From contig CM072810.1 in assembly GCA_037013495.1 (NCBI GenBank), forward strand, positions 72,090,449 to 72,154,448: DNA of 64,000 bases, in the 5' to 3' direction. Origin of the DNA: Hippophae tibetana. Its lineage: Eukaryota; Streptophyta; Magnoliopsida; Rosales; Elaeagnaceae. Below, one piece after another: positions 53,382-64,000 of the stretch. The notes beneath the pieces are model-generated. The model searched no databases, had not been told where the DNA came from, and was given only the letters and a program-made list of their open reading frames with translations. Position 1 is the stretch's first letter, and every line of letters starts with the position of its first letter. A program made the position numbers and the translations under genes.

Positions 53382-54301
53382 ATCATGAGAATCTTTGTAT
53401 GATGTATAGAATATTTGTTAGATATTGAGAACTTTAGAATTTTTTTAAACACACTCTTGGTTAACAACTCAATCGCTCTTATGGTGGCTTTGAAAAAAAA
53501 CAAAAGTAAACAAAAAAACGGAATATGTGCGACAAAAATTTTAAACTCTCGGTAGGTGATGTAAAGGGTGTAATTTGGTTTAAAAAAATATATTCTTAGG
53601 AATCCATGCTCTGATTATAGGAATCTTTACATGCTTTGATTTTATATATTATATTAATAGTTCCGTCACCCGAGTCAAAAGTAATGGCCGTGTAAAATTG
53701 GAATTGTGATTTAACAAATGTTCTTTTTTTAATATTGTAAATAGTAGAACCCATCTTCTTTTTCCCTAAATTTGTTTTATGAAGAACAAAGATTGATTGA
53801 GCGTAGAAATAAACATTAAGACTAAGTGACGAAGATTTAAAAAAGAACTACGAAATTAAATCCACACACGAAATCAACATCTACAAGTCCATAAAACCCC
53901 AACCATTTGACGCCAAAAAAAAATGATCACTCCCTTTGATGTGTCGAATACAATCTTTCCATCAAGAACACTTGGAAGAAAAGTACAAAGCTTGGTAAAA
54001 AATATTTTAATTAATTATACTACTTCTTCCTCCATAAAAATGTTGTTGTTTTCTTATATAAGAAACAAAACCCTACCCGTAATGCCACCTTAGTGGGGAT
54101 ATTTAGTTGTCACATGTGCTTAATCAATCCGTAAATAATAAAAGCATAAAAATACGTATGATAAATAAGACAAATTAAATTCCACAGTTCAGTAGGAACA
54201 AAATCGCTATAGATAAGAGGCACATAATTAAATAAAAGCGAACTAATTGCTTCCCCAATTAATCTTTCCATTTGATATTCCAAATCTATCCCTTGTGAAG
54301 G
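53382..54301 (+). repeat. Unit 59 (920 bp)
   Basis: GGCTTTGAA and GACAAAAAT as unit 49. Private: GTAAATAGTAG, CATCTACAAG. Ends with CAGTAGGAAC. Confidence 0.95.
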
Positions 54302-55221
54302 ATCATGAGAATCTTTGTATGATGTATAGAATATTTGTTAGATATTGAGAACTTTAGAATTTTTTTAAACACACTCTTGGTTAACAACTCAATCGCTCTT
54401 ATGGTGGCATTGAAAAAAAACAAAAGTAAACAAAAAAACGGAATATGTGCGACGAAAATTTTAAACTCTCGGTAGGTGATGTAAAGGGTGTAATTTGGTT
54501 TAAAAAAATATATTCTTAGGAATCCATGCTCTGATTATAGGAATCTTTACATGCTTTGATTTTATATATTATATTAATAGTTCCGTCACCCGAGTCAAAA
54601 GTAATGGCCGTGTAAAATTGGAATTGTGATTTAACAAATGTTCTTTTTTTAATATTGTAAACAGTAGAACCCATCTTCTTTTTCCCTAAATTTGTTTTAT
54701 GAAGAACAAAGATTGATTGAGCGTAGAAATAAACATTAAGATTAAGTGACGAAGATTTAAAAAAGAACTACGAAATTAAATCCACACACGAAATCAACAT
54801 CAACAAGTCCATAAAACCCCAACCATTTGACGCCAAAAAAAAATGATTACTCCCTTTGATGTGTCGAATACAATCTTTCCATCAAGAACACTTGGAAGAA
54901 AAGTACAAAGCTTGGTAAAAAATATTTTAATTAATTATACTACTTCTTCCTCCATAAAAATGTTGTTGTTTTCTTATATAAGAAACAAATCCCTACCCGT
55001 AATGCAACCTTAGTGGGGATATTTAGTTGTCACATGTGCTTAATCAATCCGTAAATAATAAAAGCATAAAAATACGTATGATAAATAAGACAAATTAAAT
55101 TCCACAGTTCAGTAGAAACAAAATCGCTATAGATAAGAGGCACATAATTAAATAAAAGCGAACTAATTGCTTCCCCAATTAATCTTTCCATTTGATATTC
55201 CAAATCTATCCCTTGTGAAGG
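54302..55221 (+). repeat. Unit 60 (920 bp)
   Basis: AAGATTAAGTG is private; beyond it matches the second half of unit 49. Confidence 0.95.
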
Positions 55222-56142
55222 ATCATGAGAATCTTTGTATGATGTATAGAATATTTGTTAGATATTGAGAACTTTAGAATTTTTTTAAACACACTCTTGG
55301 TTAACAACTCAATCGCTCTTATGGTGGCATTGAAAAAAAACAAAAGTAAACAAAAAAACGGAATATGTGCGACGAAAATTTTAAACTCTCGGTAGTTCAT
55401 GTAAAGGGTGTAATTTGGTTTCAAAAAAATATATTCTTAGTTATCCATGCTCTGATTATAGGAATCTTTACATGCTTCGATTTTATATATTATATTAATA
55501 GTTCCGTCACCCGAGTCAAAAGTAATGGCCGTGTAAAATTGGAATTGTGATTTAACAAATGTTCTTTTTTTAATATTGTAAACAGTAGAACCCATCTTCT
55601 TTTTCCCTAAATTTGTTTTATGAAGAACAAAGATTGATTGAGCGTAGAAATAAAGATTAAGACTAAGAGACGAAGATTTAAAAAAGAACAACGAAATTAA
55701 ATCCACACACGAAATCAACATGAACAAGTCCCTAAAACCCCAACCATTTGACGCCAAAAAAAAATGATCACTCCCTTTGATGTGTCGAATACAATCTTTC
55801 CATCAAGAACACTTGGAAGAAAAGTACAAAGCTTGGTAAAAAATATTTTAATTAATTATACTACTTCTTCCTATATAAAAATGTTGTTGTTTTCTTATAT
55901 AAGAAACAAAACCCTACCCGTAATGCCACCTTAGTGGGGATATTTAGTTGTCACATGTGCTTAATCAATCCGTAAATAATAAAAGCATAAAAATACGTAT
56001 GATAAATAAGACAAATTAAATTCCACAGTTCAGTAGAAACAAAATAGCTATAGATAAGAGGCACATAATTAAATAAAAGCGAACTAATTGCTTCCCCAAT
56101 TAATCTTTCCATTTGATATTCCAAATCTATCCCTTGTGAAGG
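55222..56142 (+). repeat. Unit 61 (921 bp)
   Basis: Copy of unit 50 at offset 10,127. Confidence 0.95.
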
Positions 56143-57062
56143 ATCATGAGAATCTTTGTATGATGTATAGAATATTTGTTAGATATTGAGAACTTTAGAA
56201 TTTTTTTAAACACACTCTTGGTTAACAACTCAATCGCTCTTATGGTGGCATTGAAAAAAAACAAAAGTAAACAAAAAAACGGAATATGTGCGACGAAAAT
56301 TTTAAACTCTCGGTAGTTGATGTAAAGGGTGTAATTTGGTTTAAAAAAATATATTCTTAGGAATCCATGCTCTGATTATAGGAATCTTTACATGCTTCGA
56401 TTTTATATATTATATTAATAGTTCCGTCACCCGAGTCAAAAGTAATGGCCGTGTAAAATTGGAATTTTGATTTAACAAATGTTCTTTTTTTAATATTGTA
56501 AACAGTAGAACCAATCTTCTTTTTCCCTAAATTTGTTTTATGAAGAACAAAGATTGATTGAGCGTAGAAATAAATATTAAGACTAAGAGACGAAGATTTA
56601 AAAAAGAACTACGAAATTAAATCCACACACGAAATCAACATCAATAAGTCCCTAAACCCCCAACCATTTGACGCCAAAAAAAAATGATCACTCCCTTTGA
56701 TGTGTCGAATACAATCTTTCCATCAAGAACACTTGGAAGAAAAGTACAAAGCTTGGTAAAAAATATTTTAATTAATTATACTACTTCTTCCTCCATAAAA
56801 ATGTTGTTGTTTTCTTATATAAGAAACAAAACACTACCCGTAATGCAACCTTAGTGGGGATATTTAGTTGTGACATGTGCTTAATCAATCCGTAAATAAT
56901 AAAAGCATAAAAATACGTATGATAAATAAGACAAAGTAAATTCCACAGTTCAGTAAAAACAAAATCGCTATAGATAAGAGGCACATAATTAAATAAAAGC
57001 GAACTAATTGCTTCCCCAATTAATCTTTCCATTTGATATTCCAAATCTATCCCTTGTGAAGG
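56143..57062 (+). repeat. Unit 62 (920 bp)
   Basis: Copy of unit 51, including GTGACATG and CAGTAAAAAC. Confidence 0.95.
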
Positions 57063-57983
57063 ATCATGAGAATCTTTGTATGATGTATAGAATATTTGTT
57101 AGATATTGAGAACTTTAGAATTTTTTTAAACACACTTTTGGTTAACAACTCAATCGCTCTTATGGTGGCATTGAAAAAAAACAAAAGTAAACAAAAAAAC
57201 GGAATATGTGCGACGAAAATTTTAAACTCTCAGTAGTTCATGTAAAGGGTGTAATTTGGTTTCAAAAAAATATATTCTTAGTTATCCATGCTCTGATTAT
57301 AGGAATCTTTACATGCTTCGATTTTATATATTATATTAATAGTTCTGTCACCCGAGTCAAAAGTAATGGCCGTGTAAAATTGGAATTGTGATTTAACAAA
57401 TGTTCTTTTTTTAATATTGTAAACAGTAGAACCCATCTTCTTTTTCCCTAAATTTGTTTTATGAAGAACAAAGATTGATTGAGCGTAGAAATAAACATTA
57501 AGACTAAGTGACGAAGATTTAAAAAAGAACTACGAAATTAAATCCACACATGAAATCAACATCAATAAGTCCCTAAACCCCCAACCATTTGACGCCAAAA
57601 AAAAATGATCACTCCCTTTGATGTGTCGAATACAATCTTTCCATCAAGAACACTTGGAAGAAAAGTACAAAGCTTGGTAAAAAATATTTTAATTAAATAT
57701 ACTACTTCTTCCTCCATAAAAATGTTGTTGTTTTCTTATATAAGAAACAAAACCCTACCCGTAATGCAACCTTAGTGGGGATATTTAGTTGTCACATGTG
57801 CTTAATCAATCCGTAAATAATAAAAGCATAAAAATACGTATGATAAATAAGACAAATTAAATTCCACAGTTCAGTAGAAACAAAATCGCTATAGATAAGA
57901 GGCACATAATTAAATAAAAGCGAACTAATTGCTTCCCCAATTAATCTTTCCATTTGATATTCCAAATCTATCCCTTGTGAAGG
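57063..57983 (+). repeat. Unit 63 (921 bp)
   Basis: Copy of unit 52, including CACACATGAAA. Confidence 0.95.
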
Positions 57984-58905
57984 ATCATGAGAATCTTTGT
58001 ATGATGTATAGAATATTTGTTAGATATTGAGAACTTTAGAATTTTTTTAAACACAACTCTTGGTTAACAACTCAATTGCTCTTATGGTGGCATTGAAAAA
58101 AAACAAAAGTAAACAAAAAAACGGAATATGTGCGACGAAAATTTTAAACTCTCGGTTGGTGATGTAAAGGGTGTAATTTGGTTTAAAAAAAATATATTCT
58201 TAGGAATCCATGCTCTGATTATAGGAATCTTTACATGCTTTGATTTTATATATTATATTAATAGTTCCGTCACCCGAGTCAAAAGTAATGGCCGTGTAAA
58301 ATTGGAATTGTGATTTAACAAATGTTCTTTTTTTAATATTGTAAACAGTAGAACCCATATTCTTTTTCCCTAAATTTGTTTTATGAAGAACAAAGATTGA
58401 TTGAGCGTAGAAATAAAGATTAAGACTAAGAGACGAAGATTTAAAAAAGAACTACGAAATTAAATTCACACACGAAATCACCATCAATAAGTCCATAAAA
58501 CCCCAACCATTTGACGCCAAAAAAAAATGATCACTCCCTTTGATGTGTCGAATACAATCTTTCCATCAAGAACACTTGGAAGAAAAGTACAAAGCTTGGT
58601 AAAAAATATTTTAATTAATTATACTACTTCTTCCTCCATAAAAATGTTGTTGTTTTCTTATATAAGAAACAAATCCCTACCCGTAATGCAACCTTAGTGG
58701 GGATATTTAGTTGTCACATGTGCTTAATCAATCCGTAAATAATAAAAGCATAAAAATACGTTTGATAAATAAGACAAATTAAATTCCACAGTTCAGTAGG
58801 AACAAAATCGCTATAGATAAGAGGCACATAATTAAATAAAAGCGAACTAATTGCTTCCCCAATTAATCTTTCCATTTGATATTCCAAATCTATCCCTTGT
58901 GAAGG
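57984..58905 (+). repeat. Unit 64 (922 bp)
   Basis: Copy of unit 53, including CACAACTCTTGG. Confidence 0.95.
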
Positions 58906-59825
58906 ATCATGAGAATCTTTGTATGATGTATAGAATATTTGTTAGATATTGAGAACTTTAGAATTTTTTTAAACACACTCTTGGTTAACAACTCAATCGC
59001 TCTTATGGTGGCATTGAAAAAAAACAAAAGTAAACAAAAAAACGGAATATGTGCGACGAAAATTTTAAACTCTCGGTAGGTGATGTAAAGGGTGTAATTT
59101 GGTTTAAAAAAATATATTCTTAGGAATCCATGCTCTGATTATAGGAATCTTTACATGCTTTGATTTTATATATTATATTAATAGTTCCGTCACCCGAGTC
59201 AAAAGTAATGGCCGTGTAAAATTGGAATTGTGATTTAACAAATGTTCTTTTTTTAATATTGTAAACAGTAGAACCCATCTTCTTTTTCCCTAAATTTGTT
59301 TTATGAAGAACAAAGATTGATTGAGCGTAGAAATAAACATTAAGACTAAGTGACGAAGATTTAAAAAAGAACTACGAAATTAAATCCACACACAAAATCA
59401 ACATCAACAAGTCCATAAAACCCCAACCATTTGACGCCAAAAAAAAATGATTACTCCCTTTGATGTGTCGAATACAATCTTTCCATCAAGAACACTTGGA
59501 AGAAAAGTACAAAGCTTGGTAAAAAATATTTTAATTAATTATACTACTTCTTCCTCCATAAAAATGTTGTTGTTTTCTTATATAAGAAACAAATCCCTAC
59601 CCGTAATGCAACCTTAGTGGGGATATTTAGTTGTCACATGTGCTTAATCAATCCGTAAATAATAAAAGCATAAAAATACGTTTGATAAATAAGACAAATT
59701 AAATTCCACAGTTCAGTAGGAACAAAATCGCTATAGATAAGAGGCACATAATTAAATAAAAGCGAACTAATTGCTTCCCCAATTAATCTTTCCATTTGAT
59801 ATTCCAAATCTATCCCTTGTGAAGG
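58906..59825 (+). repeat. Unit 65 (920 bp)
   Basis: Copy of unit 54 up to 59593; then ACAAATCCC and CAGTAGGAAC. Confidence 0.95.
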
Positions 59826-60744
59826 ATCATGAGAATCTTTGTATGATGTATAGAATATTTGTTAGATATTGAGAACTTTAGAATTTTTTTAAACACACTC
59901 TTGGTTAACAACTCAATCGCTCTTATGGTGGCATTGAAAAAAAACAAAAGTAAACAAAAAAACGGAATATGTGCGACGAAAATTTTAAACTCTCGGTAGG
60001 TGATGTAAAGGGTGTAATTTGGTTTAAAAAATATATTCTTAGGAATCCATGCTCTGATTATAGGAATCTTTACATGCTTTGATTTTATATATTATATTAA
60101 TAGTTCCGTCACCCGAGTCAAAAGTAATGGCCGTGTAAAATTGGAATTGTGATTTAACAAATGTTCTTTTTTTAATATTGTAAACAGTAGAACCCATCTT
60201 CTTTTTCCCTAAATTTGTTTTATGAAGAACAAAGATTGATTGAGCGTAGAAATAAACATTAAGACTAAGTGACGAAGATTTAAAAAAGAACTACGAAATT
60301 AAATCCACACACGAAATCAACATCAATAAGTCCCTAAACCCCCAACCATTTGACGCCAAAAAAAAATGATCACTCCCTTTGATGTGTCGAATACAATCTT
60401 TCCATCAAGAACACTTGGAAGAAAAGTACAAAGCTTGGTAAAAAATATTTTAATTAAATATACTACTTCTTCCTCCATAAAAATGTTGTTGTTTTCTTAT
60501 ATAAGAAACAAAACCCTACCCGTAATGCAACCTTAGTGGGGATATTTAGTTGTCACATGTGCTTAATCAATCCGTAAATAATAAAAGCATAAAAATACGT
60601 ATGATAAATAAGACAAATTAAATTCCACAGTTCAGTAGAAACAAAATCGCTATAGATAAGAGGCACATAATTAAATAAAAGCGAACTAATTGCTTCCCCA
60701 ATTAATCTTTCCATTTGATATTCCAAATCTATCCCTTGTGAAGG
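59826..60744 (+). repeat. Unit 66 (919 bp), hybrid
   Basis: GGTTTAAAAAATAT has one A fewer than its neighbours, as in unit 70. Second half (CTAAACCCCC, AATTAAATAT) as units 52 and 63. Confidence 0.95.
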
Positions 60745-61666
60745 ATCATGAGAATCTTTGTATGATGTATAGAATATTTGTTAGATATTGAGAACTTTAG
60801 AATTTTTTTAAACACACTCTTGGTTAACAACTCAATCGCTCTTATGGTGGCATTGAAAAAAAACAAAAGTAAACAAAAAAACGGAATATGTGCGACGAAA
60901 ATTTTAAACTCTCGGTTGGTGATGTAAAGGGTGTAATTTGGTTTAAAAAAATATATTCTTAGGAATCCATGCTCTGATTATAGGAATCTTTACATGCTTT
61001 GATTTTATATATTATATTAATAGTTTCGTCACCCGAGTCAAAAGTAATGGCCGTGTAAAATTGGAATTGTGATTTAACAAATGTTCTTTTTTTAATATTG
61101 CAAAACAGTAGAACCCATCTTCTTTTTCCCTAAATTTGTTTTATGAAGAACAAAGATTGATTGAGCGTAGAAATAAAGATTAAGACTAAGAGACGAAGAT
61201 TTAAAAAAGAACTACGAAATTAAATTCACACACGAAATCACCATCAATAAGTCCATAAAACCCCAACCATTTGATGCCAAAAAAAAAATGATCACTCCCT
61301 TTGATGTGTCGAATACAATCTTTCCATCAAGAACACTTGGAAGAAAAGTACAAAGCTTGGTAAAAAATATTTTAATTAATTATACTACTTCTTCCTCCAT
61401 AAAAATGTTGTTGTTTTCTTATATAAGAAACAAATCCCTACCCGTAATGCCACCTTAGTGGGGATATTTAGTTGTCACATGTGCTTAATCAATCCGTAAA
61501 TAATAAAAGCATAAAAATACGTATGATAAATAAGACAAATTAAATTCCACAGTTCAGTAGAAACAAAATCGCTACAGATAAGAGGCACATAATTAAATAA
61601 AAGCGAACTAATTGCTTCCCCAATTAATCTTTCCATTTGATATTCCAAATCTATCCCTTGTGAAGG
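60745..61666 (+). repeat. Unit 67 (922 bp)
   Basis: CGGTTGGTG as units 53 and 64. Private: TAGTTTCGTC, TTGCAAAACAG, GCTACAGA. Confidence 0.95.
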
Positions 61667-62586
61667 ATCATGAGAATCTTTGTATGATGTATAGAATATT
61701 TGTTAGATATTGAGAACTTTAGAATTTTTTTAAACACACTCTTGGTTAACAACTCAATCGCTCTTATGGTGGCTTTGAAAAAAAACAAAAGTAAACAAAA
61801 AAACGGAATATGTGCGACGAAAATTTTAAACTCTCGGTAGGTGATGTAAAGGGTGTAATTTGGTTTAAAAAAATATATTCTTAGGAATCCATGCTCTGAT
61901 TATAGGAATCTTTACATGCTTTGATTTTATATATTATATTAATAGTTCCGTCACCCGAGTCAAAAGTAATGGCCGTGTAAAATTGGAATTGTGATTTAAC
62001 AAATGTTCTTTTTTTAATATTGTAAACAGTAGAACCCATCTTCTTTTTCCCTAAATTTGTTTTATGAAGAACAAAGATTGATTGAGCGTAGAAATAAACA
62101 TTAAGACTAAGTGACGAAGATTTAAAAAAGAACTACGAAATTAAATCCACACACAAAATCAACATCAACAAGTCCCTAAAACCCCAACCATTTGACGCCA
62201 AAAAAAAATGATCACTCCCTTTGATGTGTCGAATACAATCTTTCCATCAAGAACACTTGGAAGAAAAGTACAAAGCTTGGTAAAAAATATTTTAATTAAT
62301 TATACTACTTCTTCCTCCATAAAAATGTTGTTGTTTTCTTATATAAGAAACAAATCCCTACCCGTAATGCCACCTTAGTGGGGATATTTAGTTGTCACAT
62401 GTGCTTAATCAATTCGTAAATAATAAAAGCATAAAAATACGTATGATAAATAAGACAAATTAAATTCCACAGTTCAGTAGAAACAAAATCGCTATAGATA
62501 AGAGGCACATAATTAAATAAAAGCGAACTAATTGCTTCCCCAATTAATCTTTCCATTTGATATTCCAAATCTATCCCTTGTGAAGG
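61667..62586 (+). repeat. Unit 68 (920 bp)
   Basis: GGCTTTGAA as units 49 and 59; CACACAAAATC as 54 and 65; AATTCGTAAA as 58. A mosaic of domain-5 variants. Confidence 0.95.
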
Positions 62587-63507
62587 ATCATGAGAATCTT
62601 TGTATGATGTATAGAATATTTGTTAGATATTGAGAACTTTAGAATTTTTTTAAACACACTCTTGGTTAACAACTCAATCGCTCTTATGGTGGCATTGAAA
62701 AAAAACAAAAGTAAACAAAAAAACGGAATATGTGCGACGAAAATTTTAAACTCTCGGTAGGTGATGTAAAGGGTGTAATTTGGTTTCAAAAAAATATATT
62801 CTTAGTTATCCATGCTCTGATTATAGGAATCTTTACATGCTTCGATTTTATATATTATATTAATAGTTCCGTCACCCGAGTCAAAAGTAATGGCCGTGTA
62901 AAATTGGAATTGTGATTTAACAAATGTTCTTTTTTTAATATTGTAAACAGTAGAACCCATCTTCTTTTTCCCTAAATTTGTTTTATGAAGAACAAAGATT
63001 GATTGAGCGTAGAAATAAACATTAAGACTAAGAGACGAAGATTTAAAAAAGAACTACGAAATTAAATTCACACACGAAATCACCATCAACAAGTCCATAA
63101 AACCCCAACCATTTGATGCCAAAAAAAAATGATCACTCCCTTTGATGTGTCGAATACAATCTTTCCATCAAGAACACTTGGAAGAAAAGTACAAAGCTTG
63201 GTAAAAAATATTTTAATTAATTATACTACTTCTTCCTCCATCAAAATGTTGTTGTTTTCTTATATAAGAAACAAATCCCTACCCGTAATGCAACCTTAGT
63301 GGGGATATTTAGTTGTCACATGTGCTTAATCAATCCGTAAATAATAAAAGCATAAAAATACGTTTGATAAATAAGACAAATTAAATTCCACAGTTCAGTA
63401 GGAACAAAATCGCTATAGATAAGAGGCACATAATTAAATAAAAGCGAACTAATTGCTTCCCCAATTAATCTTTCCATTTGATATTCCAAATCTATCCCTT
63501 GTGAAGG
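62587..63507 (+). repeat. Unit 69 (921 bp)
   Basis: GGTTTCAAA and TTATCC; CTCCATCAAAA is private; end (ACGTTTGATAA, CAGTAGGAAC) as unit 65. Confidence 0.95.
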
Positions 63508-64000
63508 ATCATGAGAATCTTTGTATGATGTATAGAATATTTGTTAGATATTGAGAACTTTAGAATTTTTTTAAACACACTCTTGGTTAACAACTCAATC
63601 GCTCTTATGGTGGCATTGAAAAAAAACAAAAGTAAACAAAAAAACGGAATATGTGCGACGAAAATTTTAAACTCTCGGTAGGTGATGTAAAGGGTGTAAT
63701 TTGGTTTAAAAAATATATTCTTAGGAATCCATGCTCTGATTATAGGAATCTTTACATGCTTTGATTTTATATATTATATTAATAGTTCCGTCACCCGAGT
63801 CAAAAGTAATGGCCGTGTAAAATTGGAATTGTGATTTAACAAATGTTCTTTTTTTAATATTGTAAACAGTAGAACCCATCTTCTTTTTCCCTAAATTTGT
63901 TTTATGAAGAACAAAGATTGATTGAGCGTAGAAATAAACATTAAGACTAAGTGACGAAGATTTAAAAAAGAACTACGAAATTAAATCCACACACGAAATC
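63508..64000 (+). repeat. Unit 70, partial (493 bp, cut by window end)
   Basis: GGTTTAAAAAATAT, CTTTGATTT, AAGTGACG, AATCCACACACG; matches the corresponding part of unit 66. The array continues beyond the window. Confidence 0.95.

Larger units (their letters stand above)
52460..59593 (+). repeat. Large duplicated block, copy B (units 58-65)
   Basis: Counterpart of the block beginning at 43254 but longer by one unit: the first half of unit 59 and the second half of unit 60 together correspond to unit 49 of copy A. The match at offset 10,127 ends at 59594, where copy B has ACAAATCCC and copy A has ACAAAACCC; shortly after, copy B has CAGTAGGAAC and copy A CAGTACAAAC. Confidence 0.92.
57063..61666 (+). 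repeat. Partial three-unit repeat, units 63-64 echoed by 66-67
   Basis: The second half of unit 66 shares CTAAACCCCC and AATTAAATAT with unit 63 (and 52). The first half of unit 67 shares CGGTTGGTG with unit 64 (and 53), and both have ACAAATCCC later. Offset is about 2762 bp. Match is broken by CACATGAAA (63) against CACACGAAA (66), and by TAGTTTCGTC and TTGCAAAACAG private to 67. Confidence 0.7.
1..64000 (+). repeat. Satellite DNA array, ~921-bp unit, 69 full units plus a partial one
   Basis: The same ~921-bp sequence is repeated head to tail with no spacer and no inversion. Unit starts (ATC/GTC/TTC of the GAAGG|NTCATGAG junction) were located one by one; lengths run from 914 to 922 bp and sum exactly to 63,507, followed by 493 bp of unit 70. 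Unit 1 is 29.5% G+C by hand count. Length changes are mostly one base in A runs (near unit positions 203 and 534). Units differ by scattered substitutions, many shared by neighbours, which is the pattern left by unequal exchange and gene conversion. The array runs off both window ends. It carries no recognisable gene. I do not recognise the family; a nuclear heterochromatic satellite of a eukaryote is the inference, species unknown. Confidence 0.98.
41412..64000 (+). repeat. Array domain 5 (units 46-70), with large duplicated blocks
   Basis: Shared variants here are CTTTGATTT (for CTTCGATTT), AAACATTAAG with AAGTGACG, CATCAACAAG, TGATTACTCC, ACAAATCCC, ACGTTTGATAA, CAGTACAAAC and CAGTAGGAAC. 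Blocks of several units recur at large offsets, the clearest at 10,127 bp. The domain continues past the end of the window. Confidence 0.85.

Noticed and set aside
1-64000. CRISPR array
   Set aside because: The repeat is ~921 bp with no unique spacers.
1-64000. Ribosomal DNA spacer, histone cluster or tandem tRNA/5S genes
   Set aside because: No rRNA, tRNA or histone sequence is recognisable in the unit on either strand.
1-64000. Tandemly amplified retroelement or LTR
   Set aside because: No reverse transcriptase or other element protein, primer-binding site, polypurine tract with terminal repeats, or target-site duplication could be seen.
1-64000. Telomeric repeats or a subtelomere junction
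   Set aside because: No run of short G-rich repeats is present on either strand.

Overview
The whole 64,000-base window is one uninterrupted head-to-tail satellite DNA array. The repeat unit is about 921 bp. Using the junction GAAGG|ATCATGAG as unit start, I placed 69 complete units (1-63507) plus the first 493 bp of a 70th. The 69 lengths are 914 (once), 918 (four times), 919 (twice), 920 (25 times), 921 (31 times) and 922 (six times). All units have the same orientation. I found no gene, transposon, RNA gene or unrelated spacer anywhere, so neither window edge is an array edge. Unit 1 is 29.5% G+C by hand count.

This is what constitutive heterochromatin (centromeric, pericentromeric, subtelomeric or a knob) of a eukaryotic nuclear genome looks like. 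The sequence does not identify the species. I do not recognise the unit as a named satellite family and see no homology to rDNA, histone or tRNA genes. I would not choose between plant and animal on this evidence.

The units fall into five regional families by shared variants. (1) Units 1-17 (1-15648) alternate two types and build a 4-unit pattern. (2) Units 18-28 (15649-25773) carry a 3/4-unit pattern with variants such as GTGAACAG, CCCATCC and ACTGGGG. (3) Units 29-41 (25774-37739) have GTCACATG and GCTATAGA, and include a 3-unit block of 2762 bp present twice. (4) Units 42-45 (37740-41411) are all 918 bp, as a 1836-bp dimer present twice. (5) Units 46-70 (41412-64000) include a 1841-bp dimer present twice and a multi-unit block of which at least 4.85 kb recurs at exactly 10,127 bp (11 units) with no difference that I could see.

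Short reading frames (61 codons on +; 72 and 87 codons on -) recur once per unit and overlap each other. They are broken in whole families by single changes, and their variation is largely amino-acid changing, so I treat them as passengers and annotate no CDS. The interest lies in the record of unequal exchange: nested higher-order repeats of 2, 3, 4 and 11 units, hybrid units whose two halves belong to different families, a clear family boundary near 26 kb, and a perfect 16-bp TATA-containing palindrome carried by most units. No new biological system is evident beyond this apparently undescribed satellite and its higher-order organisation.
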